Part shown: piece after piece, positions 1-7,183 of the stretch
Position numbering within the stretch: the stretch's first letter is position 1
Layout of the letters: the number at the start of each line of letters is the position of its first letter
Virus record (IMG/VR): IMGVR_UViG_3300032088_000123
Coordinates: 1 to 20,081 of that record
Length of the DNA stretch: 20,081 nt
From: a virus
Direction: 5' to 3' (one strand)
Position numbers and translations under genes: made by a program
The notes under the pieces: generated by a model
Told to the model about the DNA's origin: nothing
Databases searched by the model: none
The model's input: the letters and a program-made list of their open reading frames with translations, nothing else

Positions 1-1
1 T

Positions 2-715
2 CAACGCATAGAAGACCAAGAAAAACGACCCGATAGCTATGAGTGGATATGGGAAGGCGATTATGCCAGTGTGCATGAAGGCGCATATTTCTCTAAACTA
101 TTAGCGCAAGCTGAACGTGATAAACGGATTGTTGATAGTCTACCTATTGACCCTGCACTGCCTGTGTACGGCTTTCACGATATTGGTGGTTCTGGTGCTA
201 AAGCTGATAGTTATACTATTTGGTTAGCACAATTTGTAGGTGATTGGATACACATATTAGACCATTACATAGCACAAGGCCAAGTGCTTAGTTATCACAT
301 TAATGAAATGCGTAGACGATGGCCACACGCTATAATGCAGCTACCGCATGATGGTGTTAACGAAAATAGTTGGACAGGCAAAAGAATAGAAGACCATTGG
401 AGAGATGGCGGGTTTGAGGTGCTAAAACCATTGACAAACCAAGGTAAAGGCGCAGCAATGCAACGTGTTGAAGCTGTAAGACGCATATTACCTAAATGTA
501 AGTTTGTTAGAGAAAAAACACAGGCTGGCCGAGTATCACTTGGTTGGTATCACGAAAAGCGCCCTGCTGATGGACGTGACATAGGACTTGGCCCTAATCA
601 CGATTGGTCATCACATGACGCTGATAGTTTTGGATTAATGGCAATAATGTCAGATAGATTTGTTAGACGTAAAGCAAAACCACTGATAATGCCTAATTAC
701 GGAAGTGCAATATAA
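2..715 (+). CDS. terL: Terminase large subunit, C-terminal nuclease half (5' truncated)
   Basis: The reading frame is open from base 2 to the TAA at 713-715, giving a 237-residue fragment. A GTG at 71 is not a true start, because the frame continues upstream with family-like sequence (WIWEGDYASVHEGAYFS), which resembles the link between the ATPase and nuclease domains of phage large terminases. Acidic residues of an RNase H-like nuclease are visible at D60 (HDIGGSGAKAD), D117 (LPHDG) and D206/D208 (SSHDADSFGLMA). The Walker A/B ATPase half must lie left of the window. The family pumps DNA through the portal and cuts the concatemer at start and end of packaging. The stop overlaps the portal start by one base (TAATG), so the two are probably translationally coupled. 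The assignment to terminase is firm; the exact catalytic residues are inferred. Confidence 0.9.
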   Translation, partial: QRIEDQEKRPDSYEWIWEGDYASVHEGAYFSKLLAQAERDKRIVDSLPIDPALPVYGFHDIGGSGAKADSYTIWLAQFVGDWIHILDHYIAQGQVLSYHINEMRRRWPHAIMQLPHDGVNENSWTGKRIEDHWRDGGFEVLKPLTNQGKGAAMQRVEAVRRILPKCKFVREKTQAGRVSLGWYHEKRPADGRDIGLGPNHDWSSHDADSFGLMAIMSDRFVRRKAKPLIMPNYGSAI

Positions 716-2766
716 TGCAAGAATACAACGCAGACATATTTGACGATGATGAAAACAACACTGCTGACGGCGTAGATGATACGGGTGATGATGATGTGTT
801 ATCTATGGTACGTGCTGAGTTTGAACAATCTATTGGTATGTCACATGATAGTGACCTAACAAACAGTCGTGAAATAGCATTACGTTACTACAATGGCGAT
901 GTGTTTGATGTATCTGTATTTGGACAGCGCAGTAAAACTGTAAGTACAGATATTGCTGATAATGTTGAATCTATACTGCCTGACCTTGTAGAAATATTGT
1001 CAGGTGAAGATGTAGCTGTATTTCAACCTGTAGGTATAGAAGATGAAGAAGCTGCCCAACAAGAAACAGATTATATTAATCATGTGTTTTTTGAACAAAA
1101 CAATGGGTTCCAGGTGCTATATGACGGCATAAAAGAAGCATTATTGCTTAAAACAGGTATATTTCGTTGGTATTGGGAAGAAGATAGCTACGACGATAAA
1201 CAAACATACGAACAGATTGATGGCTTTGGCTATATGTCAATGCTGGAAAACGGTTATGAATTAACTGCTGGTGAAACAGAAGAACGTGAAGATGGTCAAA
1301 TAACTATAACAGGCGCTGAGTTTACTAAAACTACTACAAAAGGCCGCGTAAAAATAGAAACAGTACCTGCTGAACGATTTGCAGTAGCAAAAGATACTGT
1401 AAAATTGCGAGATGCAACATATTGCGTAGCGCAAATACAAACACGTAAACAGGATTTATTAGAAAAGGGTTATGACCCTGACAAAGTAGCAAATTTAACT
1501 AATGTAGATGTTGGTGACAATGAAACCGTTACTGATGCACGTAGTTTAGACACTGAAGATGATTTATTTAACAATTCTATAGGTGTAATGGAGCAAGTTA
1601 CTGTTTTAGAGCATTATATACGTGTTGAAGGCCAAATAAAACGACTTATAACTAATGACGATGCGTCTGTAATATTGGAAATAGAAGATGCGGACTATAT
1701 ACAATACTCTAGTATATGTCCATACCCAATGCCCCATAAATTTTATGGATTGTCTTTAGCCGATAAATTAATTGAAGTGCAGCGTGTAAAAACAGGCATA
1801 CAACGACATATGCTAGATGAACTGTCATTTAGCCTCAATCAACGCATGGAAGTGTCAGAAGATGGTGCGAATGAAAACACTATATCTGATTTGCTCAACA
1901 ATACGCCTGGCGCACCAATAAGGTCACGCAATGGCGGTGCCGTAAGACCAGTTAGACTGGCTGGCAGTGGTTTTGACTATATGTCAGGTCTAGAAACAGC
2001 AAATGTCATGGCAGAGCGCCGTACAGGCATCATGCGCGGTGAAACGGGTATAAAGGCTGACACATTGCACGAAACGGCCTCAGGAGCGCTTACAATGCTT
2101 TCTGAAGGTAAAAAACGTACAAGACTAATGGCACGTATCTTTGCTGAAGGCGGTATTAAAGATATGATGTTAGGTATACATTGTCTTATTAAAGATTATG
2201 CAACGGAAGCTGATTATGTCCGTCTTAGAGGTAAGTGGACACAAGTAGACCCTACAAAATGGGGTAGGCGACACGATATGACTATAGAAATTGGCGTTGG
2301 TGCTGGTGGTAAGCAACAAGAAGCATTATTAGCTAAAGAAGTTATAAATCTGCAAGCTGCAATTGTTAGTCAGCAAGGCGGTGCGCCGCAAGGTTCGCTT
2401 GCAACACCTGAGTCAATACACGCTGCATTAATACGATATGCTACAAAAGCTGGTATAAAAGCACCTGAAATGTTTTTCCCTGCACCACAGCCTGGCATGG
2501 GTGAGCAAGGCCAAGAGCCGCAAGATAACAGCGAACAAATAAAAATGCAAATGGAAGCACAAGCTAAACAGCAAGAAATGGAACTTAAAAAGTACGAAAT
2601 AGATAGCAGAATGCAAATTGAGCGTGAAAAAATGGCTGCAAACGATGCATTGCAACGTGAAAAAATTGACAGAGAAACAGCATTGGCTGTGCAGATGCGT
2701 GAAATGGAAATGCAGTATAAACAAGAAGTATCATCATTTAGACCTGGTGGTAGCCTTATAACATGA
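715..2766 (+). CDS. Portal protein
   Basis: This 683-residue protein has the size of podovirus portals (P22 gp1 is 725 aa) and lies directly after the terminase. The first 30 residues are very acidic. The core carries portal-like sequence: SKTVSTDIADNVESILPDL at about residue 78, followed by an FRWYWEE stretch. The last 80 or so residues are Gln/Glu/Lys/Met-rich (KMQMEAQAKQQEMELKKYEI and onward) and look like one long charged helix, as in the C-terminal barrel of P22-type portals. Portals form a dodecameric ring at one capsid vertex, where they nucleate assembly, dock the terminase and pass DNA. The gene starts in a TAATG overlap with terL and ends in an ATGA overlap with the next gene. Identification rests on family resemblance plus position. 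Confidence 0.85.
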   Translation: MQEYNADIFDDDENNTADGVDDTGDDDVLSMVRAEFEQSIGMSHDSDLTNSREIALRYYNGDVFDVSVFGQRSKTVSTDIADNVESILPDLVEILSGEDVAVFQPVGIEDEEAAQQETDYINHVFFEQNNGFQVLYDGIKEALLLKTGIFRWYWEEDSYDDKQTYEQIDGFGYMSMLENGYELTAGETEEREDGQITITGAEFTKTTTKGRVKIETVPAERFAVAKDTVKLRDATYCVAQIQTRKQDLLEKGYDPDKVANLTNVDVGDNETVTDARSLDTEDDLFNNSIGVMEQVTVLEHYIRVEGQIKRLITNDDASVILEIEDADYIQYSSICPYPMPHKFYGLSLADKLIEVQRVKTGIQRHMLDELSFSLNQRMEVSEDGANENTISDLLNNTPGAPIRSRNGGAVRPVRLAGSGFDYMSGLETANVMAERRTGIMRGETGIKADTLHETASGALTMLSEGKKRTRLMARIFAEGGIKDMMLGIHCLIKDYATEADYVRLRGKWTQVDPTKWGRRHDMTIEIGVGAGGKQQEALLAKEVINLQAAIVSQQGGAPQGSLATPESIHAALIRYATKAGIKAPEMFFPAPQPGMGEQGQEPQDNSEQIKMQMEAQAKQQEMELKKYEIDSRMQIEREKMAANDALQREKIDRETALAVQMREMEMQYKQEVSSFRPGGSLIT

Positions 2767-3005
2767 CAACAATAAGTAGCGCAGAAGCAAGCACGAACGC
2801 TACACAGGCTAAACGTGAATTAAAGCTGACAACTACAGCACTAAAAAACATGGAAGAAATAGCATATGAAACGCTTTTGCAAACAGGAGCAAAAGACGAA
2901 GATAAACGACGTGAACTTATAGCACTTATCAATGTGTGCCGTGAGATTCCACGTAAACTAAACAACTACATTGACACTCATAAGATTAACCAAGAAGGAG
3001 TCTAA
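2763..3005 (+). CDS. Small hypothetical protein between portal and scaffold
   Basis: This gene encodes 80 residues and starts in a 4-base ATGA overlap with the portal stop, which points to translational re-initiation. The protein is charged and mostly helical-looking (ATQAKRELKLTTTALKNMEE, then DEDKRRELIALINVCREI), with no membrane segment, signal peptide or known motif that I recognise. The scaffold gene follows after 3 bases, and the scaffold's Shine-Dalgarno AAGGAG lies inside this gene's last codons. Small helical proteins are common at this place in podovirus head operons. A head-assembly accessory role is a positional guess only. Confidence 0.65.
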   Translation: MTTISSAEASTNATQAKRELKLTTTALKNMEEIAYETLLQTGAKDEDKRRELIALINVCREIPRKLNNYIDTHKINQEGV

Positions 3006-3008
3006 GAA

Positions 3009-3980
3009 ATGAGTAATGAAGCCCCCTTAAGTATCGACCAAGCCGTAAGCGAGCTAACACAGTTAGAGCCGCCAAAGCCTGAAGAAGCAGAAACTACAAA
3101 TGCTGTAGAGGAAGTAGAAACAGAAGATACTGAACTAGATGGTGAACCAGAAACCATCGACGACGACGAGGAGCCTGACGATAGCGAGGTCAACCTTGAA
3201 GATGAAGAAGTTGAGGAAGTTGAAGCGGAAGAAGATGTTCCGTCAATCGACGCACCCCAATTCTGGACTGATGGCGCAAAAGATGTTTTTTCATCACTGC
3301 CTGCTGAAGCACAATCTGTTATTGCAGACGAAGTTAAGCGGTCACAAGCTGAAACAACTAGAGCGCAACAAGCTGCGGCTGAAGTAACTAAACAGTCAAT
3401 GCAACGTATGGAACAACTACATAATGTTATTGAGTCAGTGCAAACTGAAACAGCAACATTAGACAGACTGTTTGATGAGCGTTGGAATAACATTGATTGG
3501 GTAGCTATGTCGCAAAGAGACCCATCAGAATACTTGCAAAACAAAGCGTTGTTTGAAGCTGAGTCGCAAGCCTTAGAGGTTCATAAAGAATCTGCGGTTA
3601 ATGCACAACAAGAATATGAACAACAGATATTGCAAGAAAACTTTGCAAATGTACCTAAACAATTTCCAGATTTACTGGATGCTGTTAAAGGGCCAGAAAT
3701 ACAACAAACATTGACTAAAACATTGTTGGATTTAGGCGCGACACCAGAAGAACTTAGGTTTGCAAAACCAGGAATGTTAGCTTTAGCTTATGATGGTATT
3801 AAGTACCGCAATAGTCAAAAGAAACTTTCAAAAACTAGCGCAAAACCTGCGCCTAAGACAATTAAGTCAAAAGGCAAATCAGCAGGCAATGCAAATTCAT
3901 TAAGAAAAGCTCGTGCTGCAAAGCGCTTCAACAAGTCTAATTCATTAGATGATGCTGTAGCGTTATTGTTATCGAGTTAG
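3009..3980 (+). CDS. Capsid assembly scaffolding-like protein
   Basis: This 323-residue protein lies immediately before the coat gene. Roughly residues 18-80 are extremely acidic (runs of E and D), followed by APQFWTDGAKDVFSSLPAEA, a motif I associate with scaffolds of marine podoviruses. A long Gln/Glu/Ala-rich helical middle follows (about residues 110-215). The end is Lys/Arg-rich (KKLSKTSAKPAPKTIKSKGK and beyond). This acidic-to-basic polarity fits P22-type scaffolds, whose basic C-terminal helix-turn-helix binds coat protein and whose bulk is helical and removable. Such proteins line the procapsid interior and exit before DNA packaging. The start is supported by AAGGAG at 2995-3000. I infer the role from position and composition; no enzymatic motif such as a maturation protease is visible. 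Confidence 0.75.
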   Translation: MSNEAPLSIDQAVSELTQLEPPKPEEAETTNAVEEVETEDTELDGEPETIDDDEEPDDSEVNLEDEEVEEVEAEEDVPSIDAPQFWTDGAKDVFSSLPAEAQSVIADEVKRSQAETTRAQQAAAEVTKQSMQRMEQLHNVIESVQTETATLDRLFDERWNNIDWVAMSQRDPSEYLQNKALFEAESQALEVHKESAVNAQQEYEQQILQENFANVPKQFPDLLDAVKGPEIQQTLTKTLLDLGATPEELRFAKPGMLALAYDGIKYRNSQKKLSKTSAKPAPKTIKSKGKSAGNANSLRKARAAKRFNKSNSLDDAVALLLSS

Positions 3981-3988
3981 CTATCAAC

Positions 3989-3994
3989 AGGAGA
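3989..3994 (+). promoter_or_regulatory. Strong ribosome binding site of the coat gene
   Basis: AGGAGA lies 7 bases before the ATG at 4002, among the best Shine-Dalgarno matches in the window. It sits in one of the few real intergenic gaps (3981-4001), which fits the high expression expected of a coat gene. Confidence 0.7.
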
Positions 3995-4001
3995 TATTAA
4001 G

Positions 4002-4961
4002 ATGGCTGCACCAACAAACACAATCGTACCAGCAGGTGTTGCTGGCAACAGAGAAGACCTCTCAAACCTCATCGAGCGCGTTGCTCCTGAGAAAACACCA
4101 TTCTGCTCAAACATTAAAGGCGGCGGCGTTAAAGTTACTGCTACACGTCATGAGTGGCAAACAGAAACACTAGCAACTCCAGATGCTGCTTCAGCACAAG
4201 TTGATGGTGATGATACTACATCATTCGAAGCTAACACAAGAACACGTGTTGCTAACCGCGTACAAACTAAAAAGCGTGCGGTAGTTGTAGCTGGCATACA
4301 AGAAGCTGTTGACTCGGCTGGTGTAGCGTCAGAAATGGCTAGACAAAAGCTTATCAAAGGTATTGAGCTAAAGCGTGACTTTGAAGCACGTTTTATTGGT
4401 AACTTTGCTTCATCTGAAGAATCAGGTTCAACTGGTCGTAAAGCTGCTGGTGCATTAGCCTGGGCAACTTCAAACGTATCGCGTGGTACAAATGGTGCTA
4501 ATGGTGGATATAGCGGAACAGATTGTGCTGCTGCTACAAATGGTACACAGCGTACTTTTACCAAAACTATTATGGATTCCGTAATTCAATCTGGATTTAA
4601 CAATGGCGCTACATTCTCACAAATTTATATGAGTGCTGCTCATAAAGCAATATTTGCTGGATTTGCTGGACTTGCAGCTAACCGTTATGAAATCAACGGA
4701 ATGGATGAAGGCGTAGTTGTTGGCGGTGCAGACGTTTATCTGTCTAACCACGGCAAACTAACTATAATACCAGTACAGTATGGTTTAACACGCGATGCTC
4801 TATTTGTAGACCCATCCATGTGTACATTAGGTACATTACGTTCACCACGTTATGAAGAACTATCCAAAACTGGTGACAACGAAAAAGGTCAAATCCTTGG
4901 TGATATGACACTAATCGTTAAAAACGAAAAAGGTCTAGGCGTAGCCGCAGACTTAACCTAA
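4002..4961 (+). CDS. Major capsid protein (SU10/DUF5309-type, HK97 fold)
   Basis: This 319-residue protein begins MAAPTNTIVPAGVAGNREDL and continues with SNLIERVAPEKTPFCSNI. That opening (NREDLS..I...P..TPF) is characteristic of the SU10 major-head-protein family (DUF5309), which has the HK97 fold. The C-terminal part has the expected beta-rich P-domain/A-domain feel (ADVYLSNHGKLTIIPVQYGL, then FVDPSMCTLGTLRSPRYEEL). The size is normal for the family. No N-terminal delta domain or cleavage site is evident; the separate scaffold gene upstream fits that. The subunits form the icosahedral shell around the DNA. The gene has a strong ribosome binding site and is followed by a stable hairpin. Codon use here is richer in G and C than in the ejection-protein genes downstream, as in highly expressed phage genes. 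Confidence 0.88.
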   Translation: MAAPTNTIVPAGVAGNREDLSNLIERVAPEKTPFCSNIKGGGVKVTATRHEWQTETLATPDAASAQVDGDDTTSFEANTRTRVANRVQTKKRAVVVAGIQEAVDSAGVASEMARQKLIKGIELKRDFEARFIGNFASSEESGSTGRKAAGALAWATSNVSRGTNGANGGYSGTDCAAATNGTQRTFTKTIMDSVIQSGFNNGATFSQIYMSAAHKAIFAGFAGLAANRYEINGMDEGVVVGGADVYLSNHGKLTIIPVQYGLTRDALFVDPSMCTLGTLRSPRYEELSKTGDNEKGQILGDMTLIVKNEKGLGVAADLT

Positions 4962-4975
4962 TATTAGGTAACGAA

Positions 4976-5001
4976 TGGGGGTTGGCATTTGCCAGCCCCT
5001 A
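4976..5001 (+). promoter_or_regulatory. RNA hairpin just after the coat gene
   Basis: GGGGTTGGC (4978-4986) pairs with GCCAGCCCC (4991-4999), with one G-U pair, around the loop ATTT. Two more outer pairs (G4977-T5000, T4976-A5001) extend the stem to 11 bp. It lies 15 bases past the coat stop. The 3' side reads CAATTAGG, so there is no T-run. It is therefore not a classic intrinsic terminator. It could be a leaky attenuator, or an mRNA 3'-end stabiliser or processing site that sets coat message above downstream messages. Confidence 0.6.
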
Positions 5002-5017
5002 CAATTAGGAGATAAAT

Positions 5018-5236
5018 ATGCCAAAAGCAAAAGCACCAAAGATTAAAGCTAAAATACAAAAAGATGATGGTATTGAATGCATAGTTACTAAAAAAGGCGG
5101 TATAGCTTGCATTAGAACAGGTAAAAATAATGCTGATGGCAGTGAAATATGTTACAAAAAAGGCGACATATTTAAAACAAATGCAGCGCAAGCTAAATTA
5201 CTAGAAGAAAACGATTTAGTTGTAGCAAGGGATTAA
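5018..5236 (+). CDS. Small Lys-rich hypothetical head protein
   Basis: This gene encodes 72 residues, with a good Shine-Dalgarno (AGGAGA at 5007-5012, 5 bases before the ATG). The N-terminus is Lys-rich (MPKAKAPKIKAKIQKDDG). Three cysteines follow in a beta-looking core (ECIVTKKGGIACIRTG, EICYKKGDIF), ending in a short helix (AAQAKLLEENDLVVARD). No enzyme motif is seen. Its place directly after the coat hairpin and before the adaptor suggests a head decoration, cementing or head-completion protein, but this is inferred from position alone. The three cysteines are not arranged as an obvious zinc site. Confidence 0.65.
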   Translation: MPKAKAPKIKAKIQKDDGIECIVTKKGGIACIRTGKNNADGSEICYKKGDIFKTNAAQAKLLEENDLVVARD

Positions 5237-5237
5237 C

Positions 5238-5567
5238 ATGAGTAGTTTTAAACCATTTTCATATGATGCAGCAACAGGCATGAAACACAGCCTGGCAGTA
5301 GATAGTGCAACAGATGAAATGTATGTAAAAACAGAACAAGATGTCACTAAAATATTAGATGATAATAAAAGACAACAATATGATGCTAAAGGTACATTGG
5401 GCAAGGCTGACTTGGTAAAGGTTGGCACAATACCATTAGGGCTTATACAGCATTGGAAAGCAACAGAAGGCATTGATGTATTTAATCAAGACCATTGGCC
5501 TCGTGTTGTAGAAAAATTAAATAGTAATGAATTTCAAGCATTGCGAGTGGCGCAGTTTAAGGTGTAG
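5238..5567 (+). CDS. Hypothetical protein, head-tail region
   Basis: This gene encodes 109 residues and starts one base after the previous stop, with AAGGGA about 5-7 bases upstream of the ATG. The protein is soluble and mixed alpha/beta in appearance (FKPFSYDAATGMKHSLAVDS, then KTEQDVTKILDDNKRQQYDA). It contains IPLGLIQHWKATEGIDVFNQ and ends in a short helical tail (EFQALRVAQFKV). I recognise no named family. In podovirus genomes this slot between coat and adaptor usually holds small head proteins. The head-related role is inferred only from that. Confidence 0.65.
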   Translation: MSSFKPFSYDAATGMKHSLAVDSATDEMYVKTEQDVTKILDDNKRQQYDAKGTLGKADLVKVGTIPLGLIQHWKATEGIDVFNQDHWPRVVEKLNSNEFQALRVAQFKV

Positions 5568-5569
5568 TT

Positions 5570-6181
5570 ATGGCATTTGCAAATCTAGGCGAGTTAAAAA
5601 CAGTTATAAATGACACGTTAAATCGTGATGATTTGACTGCACAAATACCTAATTTTATTAAAATGAACGAAGAAAGCGTTAACCGCAAAGTTAATGTATC
5701 TGAAATGGAAGAATATACTGAGTTTACTATAAACGTAGGCCAAACAACACTTCCTACAAACTTTTTAGAAATGCGTAATATACAGATGAAAAACTCTGAA
5801 TATCCATTGCAGTATGTACCGCATAACTCATTAGATGGCATAGGCGCTGACTCAGGTATACCTAGGTTTTATTCTATACAAGGCACTAAATTATTATTTT
5901 ATCCATTTCCACCAGATGCTACTATTGGCATTATGAGATATTTGGCTGAAGTAACGCCTTTAGTAAATGATGTAGACACAAATTGGTTGCTAAGTAAATC
6001 ACCACAAATATATTTATACGGTACACTATTACACGCTGCACCATTTTTGAATGATGACAGTAGATTGCCTGTGTGGAGTGCATTATTTGAAGATGCTGTA
6101 AAGGCATTAAATGACCAAGACAAACGCAGAATGTCAGGAACAAAACCACAGATGATTAACACAACAGCAGGATACTATTAA
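5570..6181 (+). CDS. Head-tail adaptor protein
   Basis: This 203-residue protein begins MAFANLGELKTVINDTLNRD and continues with IPNFIKMNEESVNRKVNVSE. It has the helix-turn-helix start of podovirus adaptor proteins, which bind under the portal. The middle is beta-rich (EFTINVGQTTLPTNFLEMRN, then YSIQGTKLLFYPFPP), and helices close the protein (LLSKSPQIYLYGTLLHAAPF, then WSALFEDAVKALNDQDKRRM). This order matches the SU10-type/T7 gp11-like adaptor class. Such adaptors form a dodecamer that seals the portal and carries the nozzle. The start has AAGG 7 bases upstream. Position before the nozzle gene supports the call. Unlike P22 gp4, no peptidoglycan hydrolase motif is visible. Confidence 0.75.
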   Translation: MAFANLGELKTVINDTLNRDDLTAQIPNFIKMNEESVNRKVNVSEMEEYTEFTINVGQTTLPTNFLEMRNIQMKNSEYPLQYVPHNSLDGIGADSGIPRFYSIQGTKLLFYPFPPDATIGIMRYLAEVTPLVNDVDTNWLLSKSPQIYLYGTLLHAAPFLNDDSRLPVWSALFEDAVKALNDQDKRRMSGTKPQMINTTAGYY

Positions 6182-6182
6182 T

Positions 6183-6719
6183 ATGCCTACAACAACTAAC
6201 TATGGCTGGACATATAATACACCAGGTACTGCACAAGATACATGGGGCGGTGATTTAAACGCTACGCAAATAGCAATTGATGCACAAGTAAAAATTAATG
6301 AAAACTTAGCTAATGCTAAAGCACCAATAGCCAATCCTACATTTACAGGCACAGTAACAGGGCCAACATTTGCTGGTAATTTAACAGGCAATGTTACAGG
6401 TAACGTAACAGGTAACGTAACGGGTGCTGTGACAGGCAATGCAACATCAGCAGATAAATGGTCTACTGCTAGAACAGTAACGTTAACAGGCGCTGTAACA
6501 GGAAGTGTAGCATTTGATGGTACAGGTAATTTTTCGTTAGCTACAACACTTGCTACTGTAGCTGACAGTACATTTACAATAGCAAAAACAAGCGGTTTGC
6601 AAGCTGCATTAGACAGCAAAGTAACACACGCTAGTGGCAATGGCAGAACAATAACTGTAGGCACATCAGCACCTAGCAGTCCATTAACAGATGACATTTG
6701 GTTTGATACAACAGTATAA
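6183..6719 (+). CDS. Short fiber-like structural protein with GNVT repeats
   Basis: This 178-residue protein is low in charge and rich in Thr, Ala, Gly and Val. Residues about 50-64 (IANPTFTGTVTGPTF) and the following GN[LVA]T repeats (65-88) are typical of phage fiber shafts and base segments. A second beta-rich stretch follows (ARTVTLTGAVTGSVAFDGTG). The last segment, TSAPSSPLTDDIWFDTTV, resembles the 'APSSP..GD.WFDT' end pieces common in phage fiber proteins. No S74 chaperone or host-binding domain is present, so it may be an accessory fiber, a fiber-attachment protein or a former part of a larger protein. It ends in a TAATG overlap with the Ig-like gene, which lies in the -1 frame. Confidence 0.65.
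   Translation: MPTTTNYGWTYNTPGTAQDTWGGDLNATQIAIDAQVKINENLANAKAPIANPTFTGTVTGPTFAGNLTGNVTGNVTGNVTGAVTGNATSADKWSTARTVTLTGAVTGSVAFDGTGNFSLATTLATVADSTFTIAKTSGLQAALDSKVTHASGNGRTITVGTSAPSSPLTDDIWFDTTV
6375..6446 (+). repeat. Six 12-bp units encoding GNVT-type repeats
   Basis: Six in-frame 12-bp units encode GNLT, GNVT, GNVT, GNVT, GAVT and GNAT (residues 65-88 of the 178-aa protein). The DNA units are only similar (for example ggtaacgtaaca against ggcaatgttaca), so this is an older array than the minisatellite at 11377. Repeats of this kind form beta-helical or triple-stranded fiber shafts. Confidence 0.8.
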
Positions 6720-7183
6720 TGGCAATAAAAACGTATAACGGCACTGCATTTGCAGAGGTAACAGCTAAGTATTACAACGGTAGTGCGTGGGTAGAACCTA
6801 ACAGTGGTGTTAAAAGATGGAATGGTAGTGCATGGGAAGTTGTTTCTACTGCATTTGAAGCAACATTAACGCAAACAACATTGTCTGGCTCATCATCATA
6901 TAACTCATCTATAGGTAGTTACACAGGCGTTACAAGTAGTCCTGGCACGGGCTATACAGCGGTAACTGTTACAGGCGGTAGAGCGCCATTTACATATCAA
7001 TGGTTCTATATATCTGGCACTGTAAGTAGCATAAATTTATTTCCACAACTCCCTACGCAGTACACTACAAGATTTGGTTTTAATTACGCATTGCAAGGTG
7101 GAAATGCTGTTTACAGATGTCAAGTAACAGATGATGATGGCAACGTAATAAATTCAGATACAGTTACAGTGAGTTTTAGTTAA
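6719..7183 (+). CDS. Structural protein with Ig-like domain
   Basis: This 154-residue protein begins with three imperfect copies of a short surface motif (TYNGTAF, KYYNGSAWVE, RWNGSAWEVV; residues about 4-42). A C-terminal Ig-like beta-sandwich follows from about residue 85, seen in GRAPFTYQWFYISG and in YRCQVTDDDGNVINSDTVTV with the conserved YRC strand and Trp. Ig-like domains are common decorations on phage capsids and tails and are thought to bind surface sugars weakly. Both gene ends are TAATG overlaps, with the fiber-like gene before and the nozzle gene after, so the three are probably translated together. No clear ribosome binding site precedes it. The exact virion location is unknown. 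Confidence 0.65.
   Translation: MAIKTYNGTAFAEVTAKYYNGSAWVEPNSGVKRWNGSAWEVVSTAFEATLTQTTLSGSSSYNSSIGSYTGVTSSPGTGYTAVTVTGGRAPFTYQWFYISGTVSSINLFPQLPTQYTTRFGFNYALQGGNAVYRCQVTDDDGNVINSDTVTVSFS

Noticed and set aside
71-73. GTG as the start of the first gene
   Set aside because: The frame is open to the window edge, and the upstream residues (WIWEGDYAS) look like terminase sequence, so this is an internal Val codon of a truncated gene.
3139-3387. 82-aa plus-strand frame inside the scaffold gene
   Set aside because: It is a Lys/Arg/Leu-rich out-of-frame reading of the scaffold's acidic region, with no ribosome binding site; shadow.
3002-3544. 180-aa reading frame on the minus strand opposite the scaffold gene
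   Set aside because: It is a Ser-rich mirror of the Glu/Asp/Ala codons of the scaffold gene, with no family-like sequence; antisense shadow.
4976-5001. Classic rho-independent terminator after the coat gene
   Set aside because: The stem is strong, but the following bases (CAATTAGG) lack a T-run, so it was kept only as a regulatory hairpin.
6375-6446. Tandem N-x-T sequons as N-glycosylation sites
   Set aside because: The GNVT repeats fit fiber-shaft sequence, and N-x-T alone has no meaning for a phage of an ordinary bacterial host.
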